Below are positions 18,502 through 26,600 of a stretch of DNA of 64,000 nt, in pieces. The notes under the pieces are model-generated. The model was not told where the DNA came from. It saw only the letters and a list, made by a program, of their open reading frames with translations, and did no database searches. The position numbers were made by a program, and so were the translations under genes. The stretch is from positions 806,001 through 870,000 of the forward strand of contig NZ_CABPSF010000003.1 of NCBI RefSeq assembly GCF_902459685.1, given 5' to 3'. The DNA is from Pandoraea iniqua. GTDB lineage: Bacteria; Pseudomonadota; Gammaproteobacteria; Burkholderiales; Burkholderiaceae. Positions within the stretch are counted from its first letter, which is position 1, and every line of letters starts with the position of its first letter.

Positions 18502-19128
18502 ATGTCCCCTCTCCCGCCGATTGCCCCGATTACCCCCTTCCCCGACGAGGCTTGGGCCGCATGGACACCCAACGATCTCGCGCAGCGATTGGGCGAGACA
18601 TCGGCGCATTGGTATGTCGTGGGGGGCTGGGCACTCGATCTGTGGCACGGCACGCAGACACGCGAGCATGAAGATCTGGAGTTTTCCGTGCTGCCCGAGG
18701 ACGTGAGTCACTTCCGGGACATGCTGGCGGAGTTGGTGTTCTTTACCGTGCGCGATGGCGTGGTCGAGCACCTGCCTGCGTCCGAGCCTCCGGCGGCAGA
18801 CATCACACAGTTGTGGGGCGGGGATCTGGCTGAGCGTTGCTGGCGTGTCGACATGATGGTCGAGACGCAGGGCACACGAGACACGTGGGCGTATAAGCGT
18901 GCGCCGGACCTGCGGTGCGCGCGGATCGACATGATCCGGAAAAACGGCGACGGTGTGCCCTATCTGTGCCCAGCGGCGGTGCTGCTCTTCAAAGCGAAGC
19001 ACCGCCGCGAGAAAGACGAACGCGATTTCCGTCTCGCGTTGCCTAAGTTGCCGCCGTCCGAAAAAGACGATCTGCGGCAGTGGTTAACCACACTGCATCC
19101 CGGACACGACTGGCTTCAGGCACTCTGA
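18502..19128 (+). CDS. nucleotidyltransferase-like protein (aminoglycoside adenylyltransferase fold)
   Basis: 208 residues. The core reads VVGGWALDLWHGTQTREHEDLEFSV, the GGW..D....TR.H.DLE pattern of the family related to ANT(2'')/LinA nucleotidyltransferases. A later block, LCPAAVLLFKAKHRREKDERDF, is also conserved. Members are variously annotated as nucleotidyltransferase or, wrongly, amino-acid transporter. Antibiotic resistance should not be inferred from this. The start at MSPLPP is chosen by homology; the frame stays open upstream and no good ribosome-binding site was seen. Confidence 0.8.
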   Translation: MSPLPPIAPITPFPDEAWAAWTPNDLAQRLGETSAHWYVVGGWALDLWHGTQTREHEDLEFSVLPEDVSHFRDMLAELVFFTVRDGVVEHLPASEPPAADITQLWGGDLAERCWRVDMMVETQGTRDTWAYKRAPDLRCARIDMIRKNGDGVPYLCPAAVLLFKAKHRREKDERDFRLALPKLPPSEKDDLRQWLTTLHPGHDWLQAL

Positions 19129-19159
19129 AGCGCACTCGCATGCGCATGGCCTGCGGCGT

Positions 19160-19540
19160 TCATGCGTACTGCGCGAGTCCGTTGCCGAACGACCAGTTTT
19201 CCTTGGCGACCTCGACGAGACTGATAAAGACATCGTCGGGCCGCACACCGGGGCGCTCGCCCAACAAGTCCACCAAACGGCGGTAGAACGCCTTCTTTTG
19301 CTCCAGCGTTCGCGTGTTGTTCGCGGTGATCTGGATGAACATGACATCGTCACTACGTGAGACGCCCTGATAGGTCGGGTCGTACCGGAAGTTGGCGGCG
19401 TCGTGTTCCCTGATGGTCATGAACTGGTCGTTCTCGGGCACGTTGAACGATTCGCGCATGGCCTGATAGACGCTATCGAAAATCGCCTGACGGTACGCTT
19501 CCGGCTTTCCGGCACGAAGGGAAATGCTGACGAGTGGCAT
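19160..19540 (-). CDS. tautomerase family protein
   Basis: 126 residues beginning MPLVSISL, so after Met removal the N-terminal Pro1 is the catalytic base typical of the 4-oxalocrotonate tautomerase/MSAD superfamily. NRE-like blocks FMTIREHD and VFISLVEVAKENWSFGNG are conserved in this subgroup. It is divergent from a LysR regulator 119 bp away, the usual regulator-target layout. The substrate is unknown. Confidence 0.92.
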   Translation of the reverse strand: MPLVSISLRAGKPEAYRQAIFDSVYQAMRESFNVPENDQFMTIREHDAANFRYDPTYQGVSRSDDVMFIQITANNTRTLEQKKAFYRRLVDLLGERPGVRPDDVFISLVEVAKENWSFGNGLAQYA

Positions 19541-19635
19541 GGCTTGGCTCCTGTGGAAATGAGCGGTAGAAATGAACAGTAGAAACGAACTGTAGAAGCA
19601 ACGCCAGCTTATCTATTTTGATATGCTATCGCCAA

Positions 19636-19650
19636 TTATTTCATTGATAA
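19636..19650. promoter_or_regulatory. candidate LysR binding box
   Basis: TTAT-N7-ATAA, a symmetrical T-N11-A-type site, 10 bp before the LysR start. GATA-TGC-TATC lies just upstream at 19620-19630. Both are in the tautomerase/LysR divergent gap, so they may control either gene. Confidence 0.45.
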
Positions 19651-19659
19651 ACATTGAAT

Positions 19660-20517
19660 ATGATTGAACGCCCGCTGGACCTCGATGCTGTCGACGCTTT
19701 CGTGCGCATTGCCGAATTCGGCAGCTTCACGCGCGCGGCCGAGGCGATGCTCACCACACAGGCTGCCGTGAGCCTCAAGCTCAAACGGCTGGAAGATCGG
19801 CTCGGCTTTCGTCTGTTCGAGCGCACGCCCCGGTATGTCGAGCTTTCCGTGCAGGGTGCGGCATTCTTGGAGCATGCGCGTGAGTTGCTCAAGGTGCACG
19901 ACCGGGCGCTATCGTCGGTGGCCGGCACGCGTCAGCGTCTCACGATCGGCATCAGCGATCACGTCGCCGGCCCGGAACTGCCCGCCCTGATCGCCCGCAT
20001 GAATGCGCAAGACCCGAAGCTGTTGATCGAGATCCGCATCGGGTCGTCGTGCGACCTGCTTCAGAGCTTTGACCGCCGCGAATTCGATACCGTGATCGTG
20101 CGCCTGCATGACGGGCGCACCGACGGCGAAGTGCTGGCGGACGAGAAATTCGGCTGGTATGCGGCGCCGGCTTGGCAGCATCGCAGCGACGAGCCACTGC
20201 CGGTGGCGACACTGGCCGAGCCCTGTGGCGTGCGTGTGATGGCCGGCAAGATGCTCGACGCTTCCGGGGTGCCATGGACCGAGATTTTCGTGGGCGGCGG
20301 AGTGGCTGCCGTCACAGCCGCCGTTATGGCCGGATTGGGGGTGGCCGCGCTGGCACCGCGCATGCTGCCGTTCGGTGCCGTCGACGTCGGCCCGCGCCTC
20401 GGGTTGCCTGACTTGCCGCGCTTGCCTGTGCTCCTCCACACGCGCATCAAGGACGGGCGCGCACGCGAAACGATTGCCGCCCTCTCGGCGGCCTTTCGCG
20501 CGGCGGTGCGTGGGTGA
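19660..20517 (+). CDS. LysR-family transcriptional regulator
   Basis: 285 residues. The N-terminal winged helix is AFVRIAEFGSFTRAAEAMLTTQAAVSLKLKRLEDRLGFRLF, then the substrate domain begins at RLTIGISDHVAGPELP. The ATG at 19660 (MIERPLD) is preferred; a TTG two codons upstream is possible. It is divergent from the tautomerase gene, which is the likely target. The inducer is unknown. Confidence 0.93.
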   Translation: MIERPLDLDAVDAFVRIAEFGSFTRAAEAMLTTQAAVSLKLKRLEDRLGFRLFERTPRYVELSVQGAAFLEHARELLKVHDRALSSVAGTRQRLTIGISDHVAGPELPALIARMNAQDPKLLIEIRIGSSCDLLQSFDRREFDTVIVRLHDGRTDGEVLADEKFGWYAAPAWQHRSDEPLPVATLAEPCGVRVMAGKMLDASGVPWTEIFVGGGVAAVTAAVMAGLGVAALAPRMLPFGAVDVGPRLGLPDLPRLPVLLHTRIKDGRARETIAALSAAFRAAVRG

Positions 20518-20595
20518 TTTGCGCTGTGGTCGCGAGCCGCAGCCGCCAGTAGAATGAGCCACCTTTCTCACGTCATCTGTCGGCTGCCGATCCCC

Positions 20596-21330
20596 ATGCG
20601 AACCCTCATTGCTTCCGCCCTGCTCTGCGCGCCGTTGCTTGCGCATGCCGATTGCCAAGACCACTTCAAGGCATGGGCGCAGACGTTGCAACCCGGCCGC
20701 ACGGTCGATACCGATGTGGCGGCCTGCAAGGTCTGGCCCGCGAATCCCGCCCAAACGCTGGCTGTCCTGCCGCTGCCGCAAAAGGGCAGCGCGGATGACG
20801 ACAAGGTCTACGACGTGGAAGTGTTGGTGGCCGATAGCCAGACAGGCAAAATCATTGCGCACACCTTCGAAAACGCTGCGATCACGTCGGACGCCGTGCA
20901 ATTGCGCAGCCTGTCGCTCGACACCGCGCCTTGGCGCCTCACGCCGCAGGTCGTCGCTTTCGGCGTTCGCGCGACTTATGAAGGGTCGTCGCGCGTGAAT
21001 CCGTTTTCGCAAACCACTGTCAGCCTGTATGTCGTCGACGGCGCGAAGTTGCGCAAAGTCGTCAACAATCTGGCGACGCAACAAGGGGGTGGCGAGTGGG
21101 ATGGCAATTGCGCAGGCAGTTTCTCGGATACGTCGCGTGCCGTCTCCGTCGGCGCAGCGGGTAAAGCGGGCTACGCGAAATTGATCGTCAGCGAAAAGAC
21201 CGTTACCACGACGAACAAGCCCACACGCAACGACTGCGCGAGCAAAGAAAGCACATCCAAAGGCGCCAACGTCACGCTTGATTACGACGGTTCGCAGTAC
21301 ATCGTTCCGAAAGCGCTCGCCGGCAGCTGA
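20596..21330 (+). CDS. secreted hypothetical protein
   Basis: 244 residues. It starts at MRTLIASALLCAPLLAHADC, a clear signal peptide cut before ADC; the in-frame ATG 14 codons upstream would put extra residues before it. The mature protein contains four or more cysteines, consistent with disulfides in the periplasm, and ends with YDGSQYIVPKAL. It resembles a family of uncharacterised exported proteins in Pseudomonas and Burkholderia. There is no operon partner: it converges with the serine hydrolase gene. Confidence 0.75.
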   Translation: MRTLIASALLCAPLLAHADCQDHFKAWAQTLQPGRTVDTDVAACKVWPANPAQTLAVLPLPQKGSADDDKVYDVEVLVADSQTGKIIAHTFENAAITSDAVQLRSLSLDTAPWRLTPQVVAFGVRATYEGSSRVNPFSQTTVSLYVVDGAKLRKVVNNLATQQGGGEWDGNCAGSFSDTSRAVSVGAAGKAGYAKLIVSEKTVTTTNKPTRNDCASKESTSKGANVTLDYDGSQYIVPKALAGS

Positions 21331-21414
21331 ATATCCTTCGCGTTCTCTCGTACCCCCACCGCCCATGAGCGCACTCGGTCCCGTGCATCCTCGATGCCGG
21401 GCGTGCCGGGCGCG

Positions 21415-22416
21415 TCAAAAGTGCCCGATGTTCAACCAGCGGATGCACGGATGTTCGCCCGCGACGGCTAACGGCACGACCGTGTGCGCGAGTCGCAGAC
21501 CGCGTGCGGAATTTGCGAACCAGACGATGGCATCCCGGGTCTGGCGATTCGCGAGCACGAGGGCGCGAAAGCCGGGGCTATTACCCCAGTGAAAGCAGCA
21601 TTTCTGCTCGATCTCGATCCCCCAGCCCAAGCCCCATCCGACAGCGGGATCGGCAGGAAACTCACCGCGCAGATCCTCCACCTCGACCTGCCGGGTGTTC
21701 ACCCGGGGCTCGAACCACGCAGCATGGCTCTCGTCTGAAAGACCGCGTCCGGCCAAGACCGCCTGAACAAACGCCATGTAGTCGGACGCCGTCGTCAGCA
21801 GCGACCATGACGCCTGTGCGGTCGGCAAGCGTCGCTTCGGCACCGGCTCGCCTTCCCACTCATGGCCTTGCGCATGATTTTCCGCAAAGCGTTCCTGCCA
21901 GTGCAAGCTTGAGTGATGCATCCCCAACGGCGCGAAGACGCGAGCGCAGGCGAGTGTTTCCAACGAAGCGCCGCCGACCGTTTCCATCGCCCGCTGAAGC
22001 CACGCGAATGCACTGCTGCCATAGCTGAAGCGTTCACCGGGTGTGAAATAGGTGCGAAGCGGCGCCTCGTCGCGAACGATGTTCGGCAGGCCACTCGTAT
22101 GCGTGAGGACGTGAAACGCCGTGATGGCGCGAGCGCGTGGATCGTTCGCGACGTATTCGCCGCAGATATCGATCAAGGGACGATGCAGGTCAAGACGCCC
22201 CTCTTCGATCAGTTGAAGGGCGATGAAGGCAACGAGGGGTTTGGTGAGCGAGGCGGCTTCGAATACCGTCTGCGCGTCGACGGCTGCGGAATCGTGCGTG
22301 CCACGGATACCCGCATATCGCTCGATGTCGCGCTCGCCCGCGCGTAACGTCGCGAGCGAGACGCCAGCGATGGGACCGTTCGATGTGACCTGCGCCAGAA
22401 ACTTGTCGAGATCCAT
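21415..22416 (-). CDS. serine hydrolase (beta-lactamase/D-aminopeptidase family)
   Basis: 333 residues. The nucleophile motif SxxK is SLTK (FEAASLTKPLVAF), the second motif is YGS (RFSYGSSAFAWLQ) and the third is the HWGNSPGF segment. HVLTHTSGLPN is the usual class-C-type signature. No signal peptide is evident, so it is probably cytoplasmic; such proteins are esterases or peptidases and seldom true beta-lactamases. The start MDLDKFLAQV is chosen because the reading frame upstream runs into the GNAT gene. Confidence 0.88.
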   Translation of the reverse strand: MDLDKFLAQVTSNGPIAGVSLATLRAGERDIERYAGIRGTHDSAAVDAQTVFEAASLTKPLVAFIALQLIEEGRLDLHRPLIDICGEYVANDPRARAITAFHVLTHTSGLPNIVRDEAPLRTYFTPGERFSYGSSAFAWLQRAMETVGGASLETLACARVFAPLGMHHSSLHWQERFAENHAQGHEWEGEPVPKRRLPTAQASWSLLTTASDYMAFVQAVLAGRGLSDESHAAWFEPRVNTRQVEVEDLRGEFPADPAVGWGLGWGIEIEQKCCFHWGNSPGFRALVLANRQTRDAIVWFANSARGLRLAHTVVPLAVAGEHPCIRWLNIGHF

Positions 22417-22454
22417 CGGCGGCACCACGGGAAGGACTGTCGGGGAAAGTGATT

Positions 22455-22973
22455 CTACAGAATGCGCCGCATTGCGCAGCGCCGGTCTTGCGGTAATCCG
22501 CCTGCCACTTCGTCGTCCAAGACTTGCCTGAGCCTTGCACTCAGCTCGGATGGCGAGATTGCCGCAAACCCCAGACGCTCGTAAAACGGCCCGTTCCAAG
22601 GCACATCGCGAAACGTTGTGAGGGTGAGCGCCGTCAGCCCCGCGCGTGTCGCATAGGCGCTGGCCGCCGCCATCAACGCCCGGCCAAGACCACGCCCTTG
22701 CCAGTCGCGATGCACTGACATCTCCCACACGTGGAGTTCGCCGCCAACGACTTCTGCGTCGAGAAACCCGACCGGCGCATTGTTTTCATCGACACCAACC
22801 CACGCGGCGCCCTTCTCGATGAACGCACGATGGCGCTCAACTGGCATCCCTTCACCGTCCGCCAACCACGCAAGCTCGGGAAACCGACGGAATACCTGTC
22901 CCGCGTCGCGGTCGATGAGCGGGAGCGCCTCGGCGTCAGCAAGCGTCGCCGGGCGCACCTTCACGATTGACAT
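22455..22973 (-). CDS. GNAT-family N-acetyltransferase
   Basis: 172 residues. The acetyl-CoA loop is RDWQGRGLGRALM after WEMSVH, and the terminal PFYERLGF motif is typical. The start is MSIVKVRPATLADAEAL. It lies 38 bp upstream of the serine hydrolase gene on the same strand, so they are probably cotranscribed. The acceptor substrate is unknown. Confidence 0.92.
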   Translation of the reverse strand: MSIVKVRPATLADAEALPLIDRDAGQVFRRFPELAWLADGEGMPVERHRAFIEKGAAWVGVDENNAPVGFLDAEVVGGELHVWEMSVHRDWQGRGLGRALMAAASAYATRAGLTALTLTTFRDVPWNGPFYERLGFAAISPSELSARLRQVLDDEVAGGLPQDRRCAMRRIL

Positions 22974-23002
22974 TGGCGACGCCGATGACGTCACAGCCAA
23001 CG

Positions 23003-24019
23003 TCAAACGACCACCTCTTGCGGCGCCATTTCGGTGCCGTACGACGTTGCCCAACGGCCATCCGCATCGGGTGCCGCCACGGTCGGTTTGCACTCTCCAG
23101 CCGTCTCGTCGAGCCCTTGCAGCAACGGGCAGCGCTCAAACAGTTCGGCGATGAAGTCGACAAATACGCGCACTTTAGGCGACAAATGACGATTATGCGG
23201 ATAGACCGCCGAAATGGGCATGGGCGGCGGTTTCCACTGATGCAGAATCTCGACCAACTGCCCCGATTGCAGATACGGCAGCGCCATGAAGCGTGCCAAC
23301 TGCACCGTGCCGAAGCCCGACAGCCCGAGTTGCAGATACGCCTCGGCGTCGTTGACCGCGACCGAGCCCTGCATGTGGATGTCGACCTCTTTGCCGTCGA
23401 CCAAAAACTGCTCTTCGATCACACGCCCGGTGCGGCTCGAGAAGTAGTGCACGGCCGTGTGCCGTTGCAGATCGTCCAGCGTATGCGGCATGCCCATGCG
23501 TTCGAGATACGTCGGCGACGCACACGTCACGCTCTGGAACATGCCCACACGCCGCGCCACCAGACTGGAATCCTGCAACGTACCCACGCGCAGCACGCAA
23601 TCCACCCCTTCCTGAATCAGATCGACGGGCTTGTCGCCCATGCCGACCATCAATTCGATCTCAGGATAACGGTCGTGAAATTCGCACAACGCCGGCAGCA
23701 CGACCAGCTTGCCGAGCGAGCCCGGCATGTCGATGCGCAGCTTGCCACGCACGCGCTGGCTGCTCTCCCGGAACGACGATTCCGTCTCCTCGATGTCAGC
23801 CAGAATGCGCAGACAACGCTCGTAATACGCCGCCCCGTCAGGCGTGAGGTTCAGCCGCCGGGTCGTGCGCTGCAATAGCCGCGTGCCCAGATGAGCCTCG
23901 AGATTCTGAATGATCGTGGTCACGGAGGTGCGCGGCATGCCGAGATTGTCGGCGGCGCGCGAGAAGCTGTTCGCCTCCACCACCCGCGTAAAGACCTGCA
24001 TCGCTTGCAAGCGATCCAT
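23003..24019 (-). CDS. LysR-family regulator, CeoR/BpeT/MexT-like position
   Basis: 338 residues with an N-terminal wHTH (MQVFTRVVEANSFSRAADNLGM) and substrate domain (LRIDMPGSLGKLVV, VDCVLRVGTLQDSS, AVYPHNRHLSPKVRVFVDF). It is divergent from a lipase-like gene followed by RND efflux genes, the same order as ceoR-llpE-ceoAB-opcM and bpeT-bpeEF-oprC in Burkholderia, where the LysR protein activates the pump. It therefore probably controls the operon at 24260-31379. A 29-residue C-terminal tail beyond the usual domain is present. Confidence 0.92.
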   Translation of the reverse strand: MDRLQAMQVFTRVVEANSFSRAADNLGMPRTSVTTIIQNLEAHLGTRLLQRTTRRLNLTPDGAAYYERCLRILADIEETESSFRESSQRVRGKLRIDMPGSLGKLVVLPALCEFHDRYPEIELMVGMGDKPVDLIQEGVDCVLRVGTLQDSSLVARRVGMFQSVTCASPTYLERMGMPHTLDDLQRHTAVHYFSSRTGRVIEEQFLVDGKEVDIHMQGSVAVNDAEAYLQLGLSGFGTVQLARFMALPYLQSGQLVEILHQWKPPPMPISAVYPHNRHLSPKVRVFVDFIAELFERCPLLQGLDETAGECKPTVAAPDADGRWATSYGTEMAPQEVVV

Positions 24020-24092
24020 GATGTTTCCCCATTGAAAACGCTGTCGCACTGGCCAATCCGACGAATTCACGCCAATCGCACGGATATAAGCA

Positions 24093-24117
24093 TATTGGTC
24101 GGCGGCATAAGCCAATA
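24093..24117. promoter_or_regulatory. candidate LysR box upstream of the efflux operon
   Basis: TATTGG-N13-CCAATA, a perfect inverted repeat midway between the LysR gene and the lipase-like gene. Position and symmetry fit a LysR activator site. Not tested. Confidence 0.45.
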
Positions 24118-24259
24118 CGGGCAAGGCAGGCGCCGATTAGTCGAACTGGCCGAACAGTGTTGCCAAATTATAGGCGTTTATCCCAATGTGCGTGGCCTCT
24201 AGACTTCGGTCCATCGAAAGTCACCAGAGGGGTGTCGCTCACGCGAGCCCAAAGCGAAT

Positions 24260-25192
24260 ATGTCTGCCAACGCCAAGCCACAATCGGGCCACGCCAGCCA
24301 AACCGGCGACGGACTGCGCATTGAAGACGTCAGCATTGCCGGCCACGTCGGCCCGCTGACGCTGCGCCTGTACCGTCCCGTGGCCAAGCCCGGCCAGTCG
24401 GCGAAAGCTGCCAAGTCGGGCCACACGTCCGACCATCCGGCCCAAACGGGTGAACCCGGCGTCGTCGTGCCGCTCGAAGCGCACCTGCCCACCGTGCTGT
24501 ATTTCCACGGCGGCGGCTTCTGCACGGGCACGCTCGACGACGGCGACGCCGCCGCCCGCTACCTCGCCACGCACGTGCCGGCGCTGGTGGTGTCGGTCGC
24601 GTACTCGCTTGCCCCTGAATTCCCGTTTCCCGCCGCGCCGGAAGACGCTTGGTGCGCGGCCCTCTGGGTGCAGCGCCACGCCCGCCGCTACGGCGCCAGC
24701 CCGCGCCGCCTCGCGGTGGCCGGCCACGACTCGGGCGGCAACATCGCCACGTCGCTCACGATGATCGCCCGCGACCGCGGCGAAATCACGATCTCCGCGC
24801 AGGCCTTGCTGGCCCCGCTGCTCGATCCGAGCATGACGCGTCTGGCCAATGCCCGCACGCCCAGCGATATCGAAGCGAGCGAATGCGCCAAGTGCTACCG
24901 CGCTTATCTGCCGCACGCCACGCAGCGCCTGCATCCGTACGCCGCGCCGCTGGAATCGCGACGTCTGGGTGGTTTGCCGCCCACGCTGATCGCCTCTGCC
25001 GAACACGACCTGCTGCACGTCGAAGCCGAAAAATACGCTGCCGAACTCATCGCGGCCGGCGTGCCGACGCAAGTCACGCGCCATCGCAGCGCGTCCCATC
25101 ACGGCCTCGCCGCCCTGCCCGCTGCATTGCGGGAGGTGGCCGCCTTCCTGACACGCCGGCTGGCACCGCCTGCCGCTGGCTCTACCCAGTGA
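24260..25192 (+). CDS. alpha/beta hydrolase, LlpE-like (lipase-like protein of the RND operon)
   Basis: 310 residues, hormone-sensitive-lipase type. The oxyanion motif is HGGG (83-86). The nucleophile elbow reads AGHDSGGN with Ser158; the position normally occupied by Gly in GxSxG is His. The likely triad partners are Asp250 and His280/281 (SASHHGL). It is the first gene of the efflux operon, 26 bp before the adaptor, like llpE in the Burkholderia cenocepacia salicylate-responsive efflux cluster. Its role in efflux is unknown. Cytoplasmic, no signal peptide. Confidence 0.88.
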   Translation: MSANAKPQSGHASQTGDGLRIEDVSIAGHVGPLTLRLYRPVAKPGQSAKAAKSGHTSDHPAQTGEPGVVVPLEAHLPTVLYFHGGGFCTGTLDDGDAAARYLATHVPALVVSVAYSLAPEFPFPAAPEDAWCAALWVQRHARRYGASPRRLAVAGHDSGGNIATSLTMIARDRGEITISAQALLAPLLDPSMTRLANARTPSDIEASECAKCYRAYLPHATQRLHPYAAPLESRRLGGLPPTLIASAEHDLLHVEAEKYAAELIAAGVPTQVTRHRSASHHGLAALPAALREVAAFLTRRLAPPAAGSTQ

Positions 25193-25218
25193 GTCCATCC
25201 GTTCCGGAGATTTGAATA

Positions 25219-26535
25219 ATGACCACCCTCGCTCGCAAACCCGTCATCCTCGCCGCCGCCGCTACGGTCGCGCTCGTGGCCCTCGGCACGCTCACTGTCG
25301 TGCGTGTGGACGCCAGCACGCCGCCGGCCTCCCAAGTCATGCCGGCCGCTGAAGTCGATGTCGCCAACGTGATCTCACGCACCGTCACCGACTGGCAGAG
25401 CTATTCCGGCCGGCTCGACGCGGTGGATCGCGTCGATATCAAGCCGCTCGTGTCAGGCACCATCACCGCCGTTCATTTCAAGGACGGCCAGCTCGTGAAG
25501 AAAGGCGACGCGCTCTTCACCATCGACCCGCGCCCGTATGCGGCCGAAGTCGATCGCACCGCTGCGCAACTCGCCTCGGCACAGGCGCGTGACGTCTTCA
25601 CCAGCACCGACCTCGCCCGTGCCGAACGCCTGATCGCGGATAACGCCATCGCGAAGAAGGATTTCGACCAGAAGGAAAACGCGGCGCGTGAAGCCGTCGC
25701 CAACGTGAAGGCCGCGCGCGCTGCGCTCGAAACCGCACGGATCAATCTGGGCTACACGCAGATCGTGGCACCGGTGGCCGGCCGCGTTTCGCGCGCGGAA
25801 ATCACCGTCGGCAACACCGTGTCGGCCGGGGCGCAGTCGCCCGCGCTGACCACCGTGGTGTCGGTCTCGCCGATCTACGCGTCGTTCGATGTGGATGAGC
25901 AGACCTACCTGCGCTACCTCTCGCGCGACACGGCCAAGCCGAGCGGCGTGCCCGTCGATCTGGGCCTCGCCAACGAGTCGGGCTATTCGCGTAAAGGTAC
26001 GGTGTACTCGGTGGACAACCGCTTCGACACCACGTCGGGCACGATCCGCGTGCGCGCTCGCTTCGACAACGCCGACGGCGCGCTCGTCCCGGGCCTGTAC
26101 GCCCGTATTCGTGTCGGTGGCGGCGAGCCGCACCCGGCCCTGCTGATCGACGAAGCCGCGGTCGGCACCGACCAGAGCAAGAAGTTCGTGCTCGTGGTCG
26201 ACGCCGGCAACAAGGTGCAGTACCGCGAAGTGCAACTGGGTGAGCGCCACGGCGGGCTCGTGGAAATTGCCGGTGGCCTGAAAGACGGCGAGCGCATCGT
26301 CGTCAACGGTCTGCAACGTGTGCGCCCGGGTGACCCGGTCTCGCCGAAGACCGTGAAGATGGCTGCCGACAAGGGCGACGCGCACGACATCGTCGCACCG
26401 GCAGTGGCCGCCAACCCGGCCACCACCCCGGCCGCCAGCCAGACGACTTCGCAGAACGACGCCAGCGGCAAGACACCGGCCACGGCCAAACCGGCCCAGT
26501 CGGCGGCGGTGAACGCAACGGCGACGCGTTCGTAA
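25219..26535 (+). CDS. RND efflux periplasmic adaptor subunit (MexE/CeoA/BpeE-like)
   Basis: 438 residues. An N-terminal hydrophobic anchor (PVILAAAATVALVALGTLTV) is followed by the HlyD/MFP lipoyl halves (GRLDAVDRVDIKPLVSGTI; YTQIVAPVAGRVSRAEI) flanking a coiled-coil hairpin, then the beta-barrel and membrane-proximal domains, and a Thr/Ala/Pro-rich C-terminal tail. It bridges the inner-membrane pump and outer-membrane channel encoded next. Confidence 0.95.
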   Translation: MTTLARKPVILAAAATVALVALGTLTVVRVDASTPPASQVMPAAEVDVANVISRTVTDWQSYSGRLDAVDRVDIKPLVSGTITAVHFKDGQLVKKGDALFTIDPRPYAAEVDRTAAQLASAQARDVFTSTDLARAERLIADNAIAKKDFDQKENAAREAVANVKAARAALETARINLGYTQIVAPVAGRVSRAEITVGNTVSAGAQSPALTTVVSVSPIYASFDVDEQTYLRYLSRDTAKPSGVPVDLGLANESGYSRKGTVYSVDNRFDTTSGTIRVRARFDNADGALVPGLYARIRVGGGEPHPALLIDEAAVGTDQSKKFVLVVDAGNKVQYREVQLGERHGGLVEIAGGLKDGERIVVNGLQRVRPGDPVSPKTVKMAADKGDAHDIVAPAVAANPATTPAASQTTSQNDASGKTPATAKPAQSAAVNATATRS

Positions 26536-26600
26536 TGATGACGATGCACTCGCTCGCACCGTCACGAATCACACGCTGAACGACACCTCAGAGTTTCGTA

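Noticed and set aside
18502..19128. Aminoglycoside resistance gene
   Set aside because: Only the fold is related; key resistance-specific residues cannot be confirmed, and family members of this type are widespread housekeeping proteins.
21415..22416. Antibiotic beta-lactamase
   Set aside because: SxxK and YxS motifs are shared by many esterases and peptidases, and there is no signal peptide, so periplasmic resistance function is not supported.
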